Origin: Seriola aureovittata
Lineage: Eukaryota; Chordata; Actinopteri; Carangiformes; Carangidae
NCBI RefSeq assembly: GCF_021018895.1
Contig: NC_079379.1
Span: forward strand, 23,001,776 to 23,065,775
Length of the DNA: 64,000 nucleotides
Direction of reading: 5' to 3'
Position numbers and translations under genes: made by a program
The notes under the pieces: model-generated
Seen by the model: the letters and a program-made list of their open reading frames with translations, nothing else
Databases searched by the model: none
What the model was told of the DNA's origin: nothing
Shown: one piece after another, positions 10,201 through 19,438 of the stretch
Layout of the letters: every line of letters starts with the position of its first letter
Numbering within the stretch: the stretch's first letter is position 1

Positions 10201-12994
10201 AATAGGACAATAGTGAAAGATGATAATTGTTTATGTTGTTAATACCTGTGTGTGTCAGTGTATGTCAGTGTGCATATGTGTGTCAGTATGTGTGTGTGTG
10301 TGTGTGTGTGTGTCTGTTACCTGTGTAGAAGATCTGCCGCTGAAGAAGCTCAAGCACCAGTGGTGCTGAAGAGAACAGGTTGTCAGCGAACACTTTGTAG
10401 TTCTGGCCTGGTGGAAGAGTTTCACACAGCTTGAGCACCACGTCTCCTCCCATGCCAAATGTGGTTCTTTTCCCAGTGCCACCTTCATACACCTGAAAAT
10501 CACAGAGGATTCCTGTGGAAGTGCAACGGGCCCAGATCTTGAATCCCCAGGGGTGGGGCTTGCTCTTGACATACTGCCTTATTGGGCTGCGCGTTCCTCT
10601 GAAAGACACCATTTGCTCATCGATAGAGTTGTACTCTTCTGGGGTGATCTCAAGACATTGTTTGCGGAACATATCAAGCCATGGACGGATCTTCCAGCAT
10701 TTGTCCCCTTCTTGCCTGTTTGATGAATCCGTATTGTCAGCGAAGTGGAGAGATGCGAGGAGGGTCTGAAAACGGTTGCGTGACATGTTATCAGCTACCA
10801 TGGCACACCTTGTGTTGTTTTCCCAGTAGGTACGGTTTCCTGGAAGCTGGCAAAGACCCATGCGCAGGTACATGCCAATTAGGATTTCCAGCTCCTTGAC
10901 TGTGGTGTTCACATTCTTGAGCGTGTCAGTGGTTTGGACACTGTACAGATTGGTTTGCTCCATCAATGACTCTATCATCTCTTCTGTAATGAACCTCCTG
11001 AAGTACTGCAGGGGAGTGGGAAGCTCGTCTGGAGGTGTGACACTCTCTCCTTTGAACGTGCAGTCAGGGGCTTCAAAAGGTTTCTTTCTCCAAGAGAACT
11101 TATTTTCTTGGCCAGTAGGATGTTTCTTGGTTGAGGTACTTGGTTGAGGTACTTCTCTTGGTTGAGACACTTCCCCTTCTGGTTGAGGTATTTCCTCTTC
11201 TGACTCACATTCAGACTCACTTGACTCCTGATTCAAGGGAGTGTAATCTGGATCTTCGACAGGATCGTCTTCATCTGAGCTGGTACCACCAAATCCCTCA
11301 ATCTCACTTTCATCTCCATTCTGAATCATGTCCAGAATGAACTGGCTATGCTTATCCCAATCCCATCTCTTTTCCCTGTTCATCTAGAGAGAAAAAATGG
11401 TAAATATTCAAGCCTTGCCTGATGTCATGATGTAGTCCCAGACCTGCCATTTTAGTAGCTAGCTACTTGGTGCCCAACAGGTCTTATTGCAACCCATGAA
11501 TAAAATTATATAACTGATATTGGTTCAATTAAGCTAGAATAAACAATATATAACTAAATATAATTGATTCAGCCAAGTAAACTGATCAGATCATGATTAG
11601 TTTTCTTATTGTGACACATAAGTCACAACAATTTTTTTCAACCGTTTTTAGGCTAATTGCCCGATGTGACATTTGTGTCACACCAATATTTACTTGATCG
11701 TTTTATACAAAGTTCTTCAAGAAATGTGTAAACAATAGTTTATTTTTAACAAACAGCATGATATTTAAACATTGCAATTCTTGAATTGGATAAATCTTAC
11801 CTTTTAGCCTCTGAAAGAGCAGCTTCAAATTAGCTAGGTAGCTGGTTTTTCCAAATGCAACTTTCAGTCAAGTTCAGTCGGTTGGTATGGAAACACATGA
11901 TCACCCCACTGGTCACATGACCTATCATAAATGCGCTATAGGTGTTACTCTGGGACTTCATGAGTGAAAAATCAAGGATTAACTTAACATGGAACCATCC
12001 TGAGCATTAATAGGGCGTGAGACAACCGTGTCACCGTGGGTCCTTATGGGTTAAGTGTGGCTGTTCAGAGGAAGTATGAATATTTTTCTTTCCATCACAG
12101 TCAGATGACACATGGTACAAGGTAGGTCTTTTTCTAGCATTAGCCAGCCCTAACCATCCATTAGCCACGGTGTCATTCGTCAATCATTTCATGGATGCAC
12201 AAAGGTTTAAAATGTCACAGAGGGTAATCAAAATGTTCCCTCCTGGTGATAGGATTAGAAAATCTACTCGCACATAATGTATTCTTGATATTCTTGACAG
12301 TTGTCACAGTCGTACTCCGGGCTGAAGTGTGCGTTTTTAAGTACATATGTTCCTCTGCAGCTTTAGCTTTTTAAATCCACAAAACAGTATCTTTCTAAAC
12401 CTGCTTGATACTCTAACCCTACATTGACTAATTCTGTCTAATGCTACCTGCCCTCTTCTTCCAGGTAAAACCATGTGCATGCTGAAGTTCCCTGACCCTG
12501 ACTGGTACTGGGACACAGTGACGAAGATCTGCGTCTTCATCTTTGCTTTTGTGGTTCCTGTACTGGTCATCACCATATGCTACGGCCTGATGATCCTTCG
12601 TTTGAGGAGCGTTCGTCTGCTCTCGGGCTCCAAGGAGAAAGACCGCAACATGCGCCGGATCACCCGCATGGTGCTGGTGGTGGTGGCCGCCTTCATCATC
12701 TGCTGGACCCCGATCCACATCTTCATCATCGTGAAGACCATGGTGGAGATCGACACCAGGAACCCCCTGGTGATAGCCAGCTGGCACCTGTGCATCGCCT
12801 TGGGCTACACCAACAGCAGCCTCAACCCTGTGCTCTACGCGTTCTTGGATGAAAATTTTAAGCGATGCTTCAGAGATTTCTGCCTCCCCTGTCGGACCCG
12901 CGTGGAGCAGAACAGTCTGACCAGAGGCCGCCACACCACCCGGGAGCCCGTCTCCATCTGCGCTCCGACAGAAGCGGTGAAGAAGCCGGCATGA
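6914..12994 (+). CDS. oprd1: Delta-type opioid receptor, two 3' coding exons: join(6914..7269,12465..12994)
   Basis: This is a class A GPCR for enkephalin-type peptides at the plasma membrane, coupling to Gi/o. The visible part runs from intracellular loop 1 through TM2-TM7 to the C-terminal tail, 118 complete codons in the first exon and 175 plus stop in the second. The two exons join in phase, with one base (G) before the intron and GT after it. It has LALAD in TM2, the TM3 aspartate in AIDYYNM that contacts the ligand amine, DRY, CWTP in TM6 and NPVLY in TM7. The extracellular loop 2 text [11 protein letters not shown] and loop 3 EIDTRNPL favour delta over mu or kappa. Among the teleost paralogues it looks most like oprd1b, but I cannot decide without an alignment. 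The upstream TM1 exon is outside the window. The intron carries an antisense piggyBac element. Confidence 0.93.
8699..8711 (+). repeat. piggyBac left terminal inverted repeat
   Basis: CCCATAAAGACCC directly follows TTAA. It pairs with the right end with one mismatch (A/G at position 8). Confidence 0.88.
8805..8849. repeat. Interrupted palindromes near the left end of the piggyBac
   Basis: TGCCAC-TAG-GTGGCA at 8805-8819 is a perfect inverted repeat. AAGTGAC, six bases, then GTCACTT at 8830-8849 is a second one. The second has the same GTGAC-N6-GTCAC plan as two sites near the right end. Transposase-binding subterminal sites are a plausible role, but this is inference. Confidence 0.6.
9386..10113 (-). 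CDS. piggyBac transposase exon 2 (residues 355-596)
   Basis: This exon starts at the acceptor with TLRSNRLSG and includes the third catalytic aspartate in GGVDLIDG, the [18 protein letters not shown] segment and the C-terminal Cys/His-rich domain ending in YHFA. The stop codon occupies 9386-9388. Confidence 0.9.
9386..11383 (-). CDS. piggyBac transposase, two exons: complement(join(9386..10113,10321..11383))
   Basis: This is a cut-and-paste transposase of the piggyBac family with an RNase H-like DDD nuclease fold, expected to act in the nucleus on TTAA sites. The spliced product is 596 residues, close to the family's usual size of about 600, with no internal stop. Residues about 20-80 are acidic and low complexity. 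The catalytic core runs from about 125 to 480, with aspartates at D255 (SIDEQM), D334 (FADNLFSS) and D447 (GGVDLIDG). The C-terminal 45 residues form a Cys/His-rich domain with CKIC, CEKC and a late CFKTYH. The start is the first in-frame ATG after a stop-bounded 5' region. The intron splits a glycine codon. It is a transposon gene, not a host gene, although domestication cannot be excluded from sequence alone. Confidence 0.92.
10114..10320 (-). other. Transposase intron (207 bp) with a GT/CA microsatellite
   Basis: The donor GTAACA and the acceptor TATTACAG restore frame across the gap. The + strand shows a (TG)n run of about 22 bp at about 10291-10312, next to the donor side. Joining the flanks recreates a continuous piggyBac domain, which is the evidence for splicing. 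Confidence 0.85.
10321..11383 (-). CDS. piggyBac transposase exon 1 (residues 1-355)
   Basis: This exon encodes the acidic N-terminus and the first two catalytic aspartates (D255 and D334). The donor reads TACACAG|GTAACA. If the intron were retained, translation would continue into a short His-Thr run from the GT repeat and stop at 366 residues. Confidence 0.9.
11609..11682. repeat. Interrupted palindromes near the right end of the piggyBac
   Basis: There are two perfect inverted repeats with six-base spacers: TTGTGAC-N6-GTCACAA at 11609-11628 and TGTGAC-N6-GTCACA at 11665-11682. Core and spacer length match the left-end palindrome at 8830-8849. They lie about 370-440 bp inside the right terminus and upstream of the transposase start, so a promoter or transposase-binding role is possible. 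Confidence 0.6.
12038..12050 (-). repeat. piggyBac right terminal inverted repeat
   Basis: On the + strand this reads GGGTCCTTATGGG and is followed directly by TTAA. Its reverse complement matches the left terminal repeat at 12 of 13 positions. Confidence 0.88.
12465..12994 (+). CDS. oprd1: oprd1 exon 3: extracellular loop 2 to C-terminus
   Basis: The acceptor is CTTCTTCCAG|GT. The frame opens [16 protein letters not shown], with the loop 2 disulphide cysteine, followed by TM5 ([20 protein letters not shown]), loop 3 ([21 protein letters not shown]), TM6 with [11 protein letters not shown]7 with [11 protein letters not shown], helix 8 (DENFKRCF) and the FCLPC palmitoylation-type cysteines. 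The tail ends VKKPA and a TGA at 12992-12994. Lysine (12734-12736) and tryptophan (12782-12784) stand at 6.58 and 7.35, where mammalian delta receptors have Trp and Leu. Confidence 0.95.
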
Positions 12995-14410
12995 CTAGGC
13001 ATGGACTGGGTCCCCCACAGCTCTCGCTCGAGGAGGATCCAACAAGATCTGCAGTCAGAGGTCACTCAGATCTCCACGACAGAGTTTTAACATGTCCTCA
13101 CAAGAAAAGCAAGTCTCAAAATACAGTGATATCACTTAATCTCTCCAGTTTGGCTGACATACTGGAAATTCAAAGGAAAAACGCTAAAGATGATGGGAAA
13201 TAAGCTTCACCCTGATAACACAGTGGAATCTTATTTCACACAGGGAATGTGATGAGTTACAAACGCAGTGACGAGAGATGGGGAGAATGTGAATTTGATA
13301 AAACAAGGTTACAAAACAGAAAATCCCCAGCTCACGATTTACCCAAAGGACCAAGGGCACGAGAGTACAGGACGTTCTGATGATGCAAAAAAGGACAAAG
13401 AAACAGCCGCAGGTTTCTGTATTGTCAAGCAAAGAACATCTCATTCAGGCACGACCCATTGTGGTAGAACAGACGGGCTGAATAATGTGCTACAAAAGAA
13501 TGAAATGACCGGCCTTTTCAAGTCGAACTTTGAATCAAATTAGATTTGGGTGTTTTTGAAAGAGAGAGAAAACTTTTTCGTCTGTATCTTTAAAGTCCAT
13601 TTAAAAAACAAACGAGCCTCGCAGAGCAGAACCATACCGCATATCCACCGACAGCTGGATGATGGGTTACAGCACAACAAGTTCATCCGCTCTCTATATG
13701 GAGAAGTAGGGATTCAGCCAACCTTTTTTGTTTATTTATTTATCTACTTTTTTTTTTCTTTTTACAGTAAAATGAGACGCTTGTCTTTTGTTTTTTGTTT
13801 TTCTCTTCAGACTGATGGTCAGAGAAAGAGAGAAATTCGTGGCTTAATGTTCCACGGATTTGGAAAAAAGTGTCTCAAAAGGCATGAAATCATGATGAAG
13901 CCACTTCTGTGGGAGTTTTCTGCTCGGATGGAAAAAATTCACAACAGCATCGAACCATTGATGCTCGGATTTCTATGGACTTCTTTTCAGCTACTTGACT
14001 TTCATAGAGGGCTGCTGAGCCCTCAGAGAGCCTCTGAGCAGAGTCACTGCAGAATGATAAACCTGCCACCGAAGAACCCTGCAGCCGGCCGCCACAACAC
14101 TTCACTCTCCTCGCCGGTTTATCGTTTAAAACAAATGTAAAGTCAAAGAAACACGCCTCAGCTCCGACTGAGAGCAGCTCCGTCACAATGTAGATAAAGA
14201 CGCCCGTCCTGATGTCGACGGATAAACCGCTTCAAAGAGATTATTGATCTGCTTTTTAAATTAGCAAAAAAGCCTGTCATCTGTCGCGTTAAATATCTGT
14301 AGCACATTTAAGACACATTGAATGGCATTAGCCGGATCGCTATATTATTCTGGTTAATGCTGGGTAATTTATTTACTCCCAGCAGATCTTGACACCAATA
14401 AAATTGAAGA
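12995..14410 (+). other. oprd1: Putative 3' UTR of oprd1
   Basis: No further coding exon is seen. The first AATAAA on the + strand that looks suitable is at 14397-14402, giving a 3' UTR of about 1.4 kb. The open frame from 13550 to 14140 has no recognisable domain and lies inside this stretch. The UTR end is inferred from the hexamer only. Confidence 0.45.
14397..14402 (+). promoter_or_regulatory. oprd1: Candidate polyadenylation signal AATAAA
   Basis: A canonical hexamer 1.4 kb after the oprd1 stop. It is a candidate only, since AATAAA is common in AT-rich DNA. Confidence 0.35.
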
Positions 14411-15439
14411 CATCAATCAGCCGTCACCAAGACGTTCATTCCCATTTCAGTTTTGCATACCAGATGAGGTATGTCTGCAGTAATGATGCGGAGTTGATCC
14501 GAATCTCTCTCATGGGGAACTACTTCGAGGGCTTAATATATGTTGACATGTAAACATGTCGTAATGTACCACGGTTTTGATTAATGTCTGAATGTCACCT
14601 TCTTAGAGATGTACACCAGATAAAACACATCAAACAGAATATAAATCAATGACAATGAATAATGAAATGGAAAAAAACTTCATACATGTGAATTTGTAGA
14701 TAATATAAAGCTTTGGCATTTGAGCAAATTTGGCTTCGGCCACCGTTAAAATGACTATGAGGCGTACCTGTGATTCTGTATGCTTTGTTTACACTCGAGG
14801 ATTTCACCACGATGATTTCTGGCTCACGCAGCTCACATGAAAAGAGAAGGGAGGATGACAGTCGGGCGCTTGGGGATGGATTTCTGCTCTGTTTACAGAT
14901 TCAGCAATTTGCTTATGGGGTTGACTGTAGAGTTACCCACAGAGACTGAGATAGAGACAATAAATATTGACTTTACTGTGTCCCGTAGGAGAGTGACATT
15001 TTTGCAGTGTAATACATTCCTGAATATTTTTCTTACAATGATGGTGGTGACTTCAAGTGTACTGTAGTGTATATATTACCGCTCTCTGCTTAGCTTTGAC
15101 CAAGTGCTGCATCTGTCAGGTGTGCAGGATATCTCTCGTTATTTTGGCAAAATCTAGTTATATTAAGGGCAGAATGTATAGAATTATTTTATTTGGGGAA
15201 ATCATCAAAATACTTCCAGTAAACTGATGCTTTCAAATAACTGTAATAAGGATCCAAGTTAAAGTGAGTGGGTGTGTGTGCATGGACTTTCATTTTCATT
15301 ATCACATGGGGACGAGGAGTGAATTGTAATTTTTTCTCCTTGTTGATACTTTGCAGTTCAAATTGAAAACATAGTTTGTTTTTGTAATTGTTTGAATTTT
15401 TCTCTGCAAGTTTGAAAAGGAGCAATCAGTAATTTCTCT

Positions 15440-15482
15440 CCTTATCGTTGCACACTGTGTTGCACACTGTGCAACGATAAGG
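15440..15482. repeat. Near-perfect hairpin, 15-bp arms
   Basis: Arm CCTTATCGTTGCACA at 15440-15454 pairs exactly with TGTGCAACGATAAGG at 15468-15482, with a 13-nt loop. Pairing continues outward for about five more bases with one mismatch. The unit GTTGCACACTGT occurs twice in tandem across the loop. Confidence 0.85.
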
Positions 15483-16351
15483 TGAGACGGTAACCAAGTA
15501 ACGCAGGTATCCAGGTGTCGCTGATCAATGTTGGACATCCAGTCTTGGCTCGAGCAGTCTGTTCCACACCTGAGGCGTTTCAATTATAAACCCCGTCTCC
15601 TGGATGCAACCCATGACCTCTGACCTTCACCCATAATGAAATATGGAAGAGAAAACAGCAACCATATAAGCTGTAATGTCTAAATGGTTTCGCATATTAT
15701 CCCCTAAAACGTGTTTTTCCGTGGCAGTTCTTCACCGCAGCTTCACACACGGGAACGAAAACGACAAAATGAATTACATTCATGAAGCAGGCGGCGCTCC
15801 GTCATCAGAGGCTTTTTGTGTTTGCAGGGTCTTAAATCACATTTAACTGGCAAAACAACATATAAAACGATTTCACAGGTGAAAAACATCTCAGAAAAAG
15901 CCTGAATTATGTTCCAAGAGAAACTAATGTTTTATTTTTGTTTGGTTTTTTTTTCCCAGTGCCAATGTTTTTCAAATTCTCACCTTTTACAATATTTGTG
16001 CGTGTGGCCTCTGTGGGTTAAGGCATCTCAAACAGCTGAAGTTATGGAAAGCTCTATGTTCCAATTAATTAAAAGGCAAACACTAATTACTCAATTAGTA
16101 AAGGGCAAGCTAATGCCTGCATTGGCAGTCAGCGTTGGCACTGAAACGACCAACAAGGATTGTAATCCCGAGGGATTCTAGAAGCTTGGAAACCGACATC
16201 AATGTGATTCTTGGCATCACCAAATAAACATTTTACGGCAGTTTCTCATTAAATCCTAGTTTGTCGTGTTCCATTAATTAACTGCAGCTAAATCGCGCCG
16301 TGTGAAACGGTTCAGGAGGTGTGTGTGTCGGAGACGGGAGAGGATGGGGAA

Positions 16352-16382
16352 GTGAGGTGAGGTGAGGTGAGGTGAGGTGAGG
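16352..16382 (+). repeat. (GTGAG)6 minisatellite
   Basis: Six tandem five-base units. Confidence 0.85.
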
Positions 16383-17711
16383 CAGCAGAGCTCAGATATG
16401 TGAAGGAGGAGCGCTGCGTTCCTGCTGATTATAATCACTGTTTCTGAGGAGCTCATATTACTGATTGCTCCTTTAATCTCTCTCCTTTGTTCAGCTCTCA
16501 CTCGTTTTTTGTAATTTACTTCTTCATTGTCAATTTTTTCTATTTGATATACAACTGCTTTACACTGTAAACTGAATACTGAAAAAGCCTGTGTGAATAT
16601 AAATGACTTCATTTGTGTATGATGATGGTAATTTGTTGTATAACTACTGACTCCAGTACAGTGTGTGAGGCGATTAGTGCTAATACTTGACACTATACTA
16701 GTTCTTTTGCAGTGTTAACCAATTACTTCTTAGCTCCTTCTTGTGCATCTGTTGTAGAAAAACATTTCTAATGTTTTGAAGCCTATTGTCAGATTGTTGG
16801 CAAAAATAAATAAAAATAAAATGAAGCCGAGAGAAAATAACACAAGCTCTTGTTCTGAAAAACCTCTGCTTTGGTTCCCTGGATATTAGAGGAAATGGGA
16901 TAGCGTAATATTTTCTTGAAAATTATAGAGCTCATATCAGAATAATCCATCTGGTACGACCGTGATTCAATTTAAAAGTGAAGAGAGCCTCAGAATAGCC
17001 CGCCATGACATCACATAGCAAAGTGCATTTCCACTGGCGCTCAGAAAAACACACTAGAGATGGCCCGAGGCTGCTCCGAGTCCCAGAGTGTGCTATCCAC
17101 CGCTGTCAAAAAACATTAAACATCCGCGTCTGCATCTGCATCTCCTCGGCAAATTTCAGACCAGCATCCTGCGGTCGCCATGGAGACTGGCAGCACCGCA
17201 GCCACAGAGCGGTCCAGAGGAAGAGCTGAGGAGTTTCGATTTAATTATGGAGGTTTCCTTCACTAGCCAATAGGCCGCTTATCAATTATCCTGATTACTC
17301 CATCCACAACAGCAGAGACGCCTCCCTGATGTCAAATTCAATGGCAGTTCAATATATATTCTAATATTCAGGATACTGTGCTGCTGCTCCCTTATCTCCT
17401 ACAAACTACAATTGCAGTGTATGGAGAAATGTAATGCTGCCTGAGTTACAGGTCGTTGTTTTTTTGCATCTCAAACCATTTTCCCAGCAACCTCTACTCA
17501 CAGCAACTAAAGCATGATTAATGGTTTTTAATATTTTCATGCGAATAGCTCCAGGTTAAGGCTGGGAAATAGAAAAAGTCTGTGTCTTTGTTGATAGTGA
17601 ACAAGACAAATAACTTTTTACACCAAAATTAGCAGGTGTAAATGGATTTTTTAAACGCAGGTAAACCATCTAAAAAAGGCGATTGACTCTCCTTCTACAC
17701 TGCCAGCTGAG

Positions 17712-17713
<2 letters not shown>

Positions 17714-17764
<51 letters not shown>
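17714..17764 (+). repeat. (CA)25 microsatellite
   Basis: A perfect dinucleotide run of about 51 bp. Confidence 0.95.
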
Positions 17765-17769
<5 letters not shown>

Positions 17770-18452
17770 ATGGATTCCACGTTTGTGCTCCTGTATTATC
17801 ATGATCTTCCCTGAAGGAATGTGTTTCATTTGGACTTCAGGGTTATTTCCTGTTTTATTTTGGAACAACTTACCTTGTGTTTCTTGTGGTTCTTTTACTT
17901 CCTTTGTCCTGTTCCCTCCTTTGTGATTGTCTGCCCCGCCCTAACATGTGTCACTTGTGTTCAATCAATGTGTCCATGTAGTCTCCGTGCTCCCCTTTGT
18001 CTTTGTCAGTTCGTCCTGTTTTAACTCTGAGTGTCTCTGCTCCTGATTCGTTGAGTATGTGGATTTTCTGTTGAACTTCCCGTTTCGTTCCAGTGTTCCT
18101 CTGTCGTATCCTGAATTCTTTTTGGGATTTTGAGCTCTCTGCATTTTCACCATTTGTGGGGTAAGTTTCTGTTTTTTTCTTCATTTATTTTATCTAAAAC
18201 TGCATAACCTGAGATGTATGTGTCGGAGCCTTTGTGTGACACACTTCAATCTGTGATTGTGTGTTTTAAAAACTTATTTCGGGGGTGCAGCTCACTCTTT
18301 CATCGTCGAGCACAGTGTGGAGTGTAGCTGCAGGAATGAAAATGAAAAAGTTTATCCAGGTGTTGTGTTTACTTCCTTGCTGATCTGAGCTGGAGTCGAT
18401 AAATACCTGCGTCTACTGCAGAGTCGTTTGACCCAGGAGTGAATGCAGATTG

Positions 18453-18527
18453 AACCCTTTTCCATTGCCGACAAAACCCAGATGTTAGCGGGTCTTAGCG
18501 GGTTTTTTGATCAGTGGAAAAGGGGCT
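18453..18527. mobile_element. Short MITE-like element with CCCTTTTCCA inverted ends
   Basis: The left end CCCTTTTCCATTG (18455-18467) and the right end CAGTGGAAAAGGG (18512-18524) are inverted with one mismatch. A looser complementarity continues to an AAAACCC block on each side. The centre has two TTAGCGGG units. Similar fragments (AAGCCCCTTTT) occur near 8556 and 34227. The superfamily is unknown and no clear target duplication is visible. Confidence 0.55.
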
Positions 18528-18534
18528 TAAGAGT

Positions 18535-18905
18535 CTACACCCATGCTAACAGCTCTGCTTGGCTGTACTTGTGCACAGAATGCTAACAACGTCATGGCAT
18601 GCTCACAATGACAATGCTAATACACTATGTTTAACAGGTATTGTATAAAGTTTATGTCAGAATGCTAACATTTGTTAATTAGCACTAATCACTGAGTAAA
18701 ACTGAGGCTGCAGGTCTTAAATCAAAGTACAGGACAAACTGAAAATTTGACCTAGTAAGGAGCCAGATGAAAAGTATCAACAAAGTTATTACATTTCCTC
18801 CTGAGAGGGACGTGAACATCGGTGTCATCATGGTTCATCTTCTTCATACCATCCTGTGAGCTGCTGAGATATTTCTGTCCGAACCAAAATGACGGTCTGA
18901 TCTGA
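18535..18905 (+). repeat. Dispersed teleost repeat, class uncertain
   Basis: The stretch combines a series of ATGCTAAC motifs with a segment reading CAAAGTTATTACATTTCCTC and later GAGATATTTCTGTCCGAACC. I recognise this as a commonly dispersed repeat of percomorph genomes. The recognition is from memory, with no database search, and I do not know whether it is a retroelement or a DNA transposon. Confidence 0.5.
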
Positions 18906-19421
18906 TTTTCCCTCCCTGGAGCTGCAGCGCTAACGAAGCTAATGAAGTAAAAAAAAATTAAAAAAGGGACTTGAAGCGCGACACAGGACAGAACAGGACT
19001 TTATTCATGTGTAACAGAAACCTTGATCTTTCCCTAATCTCAACCACACGATACTTTTATTGCACAAACCTGAGCTTTGTTCTCCCACCACTCCATCATC
19101 CGGCCTCCTTCCACCATGTAATACAAAACCATAGCACTTTCTTCACTTGAAATAATGTTGATACTTAATCCGTGCAGCATTTTCCTCATTTGACAAAAAC
19201 AAATAGTATAATGCAATTAAATAATATATATATACGTGTAATATTCATAGGAGATGGGTTTTGTGATGATAACTCACAGAATGTGAACTGTCTTGATTTC
19301 CAAATCTCTCCAGGTAGACTCCACTTAAATACATAATACACCAATCTATCCTTCTATCCGCTGAGTTGAGACACCAATACTACTGAGTGCTTTTTCTCTT
19401 GTAAAGTAGCTTGAGTTGAAT

Positions 19422-19438
19422 AAAAAAAAAAAAAAAAA
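19422..19438 (+). repeat. Poly-A run
   Basis: About 17 adenines. No adjacent retroelement body was recognised. Confidence 0.7.

Larger units (their letters stand above)
8695..12054 (-). mobile_element. Complete piggyBac-superfamily transposon with TTAA target duplication
   Basis: The element occupies 8699-12050 (3352 bp). TTAA lies directly outside both ends, at 8695-8698 and 12051-12054, the signature duplication of piggyBac insertion. The left end reads CCCATAAAGACCC inward. The right end reads CCCATAAGGACCC inward on the other strand, so 12 of 13 terminal bases match. Inside is an open two-exon transposase on the - strand, with 667 bp of non-coding DNA at its 5' side (11384-12050) and 687 bp at its 3' side (8699-9385). 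Intact ends and an intact gene suggest a fairly recent arrival. The element is antisense within oprd1 intron 2. Confidence 0.93.
7270..12464 (+). other. oprd1: oprd1 intron 2 (5195 bp), mostly a piggyBac insertion
   Basis: The intron has GT at 7270-7271 and AG at 12463-12464, with a pyrimidine-rich CCTCTTCTTCC run before the acceptor. Without the 3352-bp element at 8699-12050 and one TTAA it would be about 1.8 kb. The stretches 7270-8694 and 12055-12464 hold nothing I can identify. Confidence 0.85.
14411..18452. other. Intergenic DNA without recognised genes
   Basis: It contains a strong hairpin (15440-15482), a pentanucleotide repeat (16352-16382) and a long CA repeat (17714-17764). The stretches 16040-16200 and 16900-17340 are free of simple repeats and might be conserved non-coding sequence, but nothing in the bases proves that. 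I see no exon. Confidence 0.6.

Noticed and set aside
10321..11383. A single-exon truncated piggyBac gene ending in a His-Thr run
   Set aside because: Splice sites at 10320 and 10114 restore a continuous domain including the third catalytic Asp, so the His-Thr run is translated intron.
12428..12934. 168-residue His/Asp-rich frame on the - strand
   Set aside because: It is the antisense shadow of oprd1 exon 3.
13550..14140. 196-residue open frame after oprd1
   Set aside because: It has no domain and biased low-complexity composition (Phe/Tyr-rich from T runs), and lies in the probable 3' UTR of oprd1.
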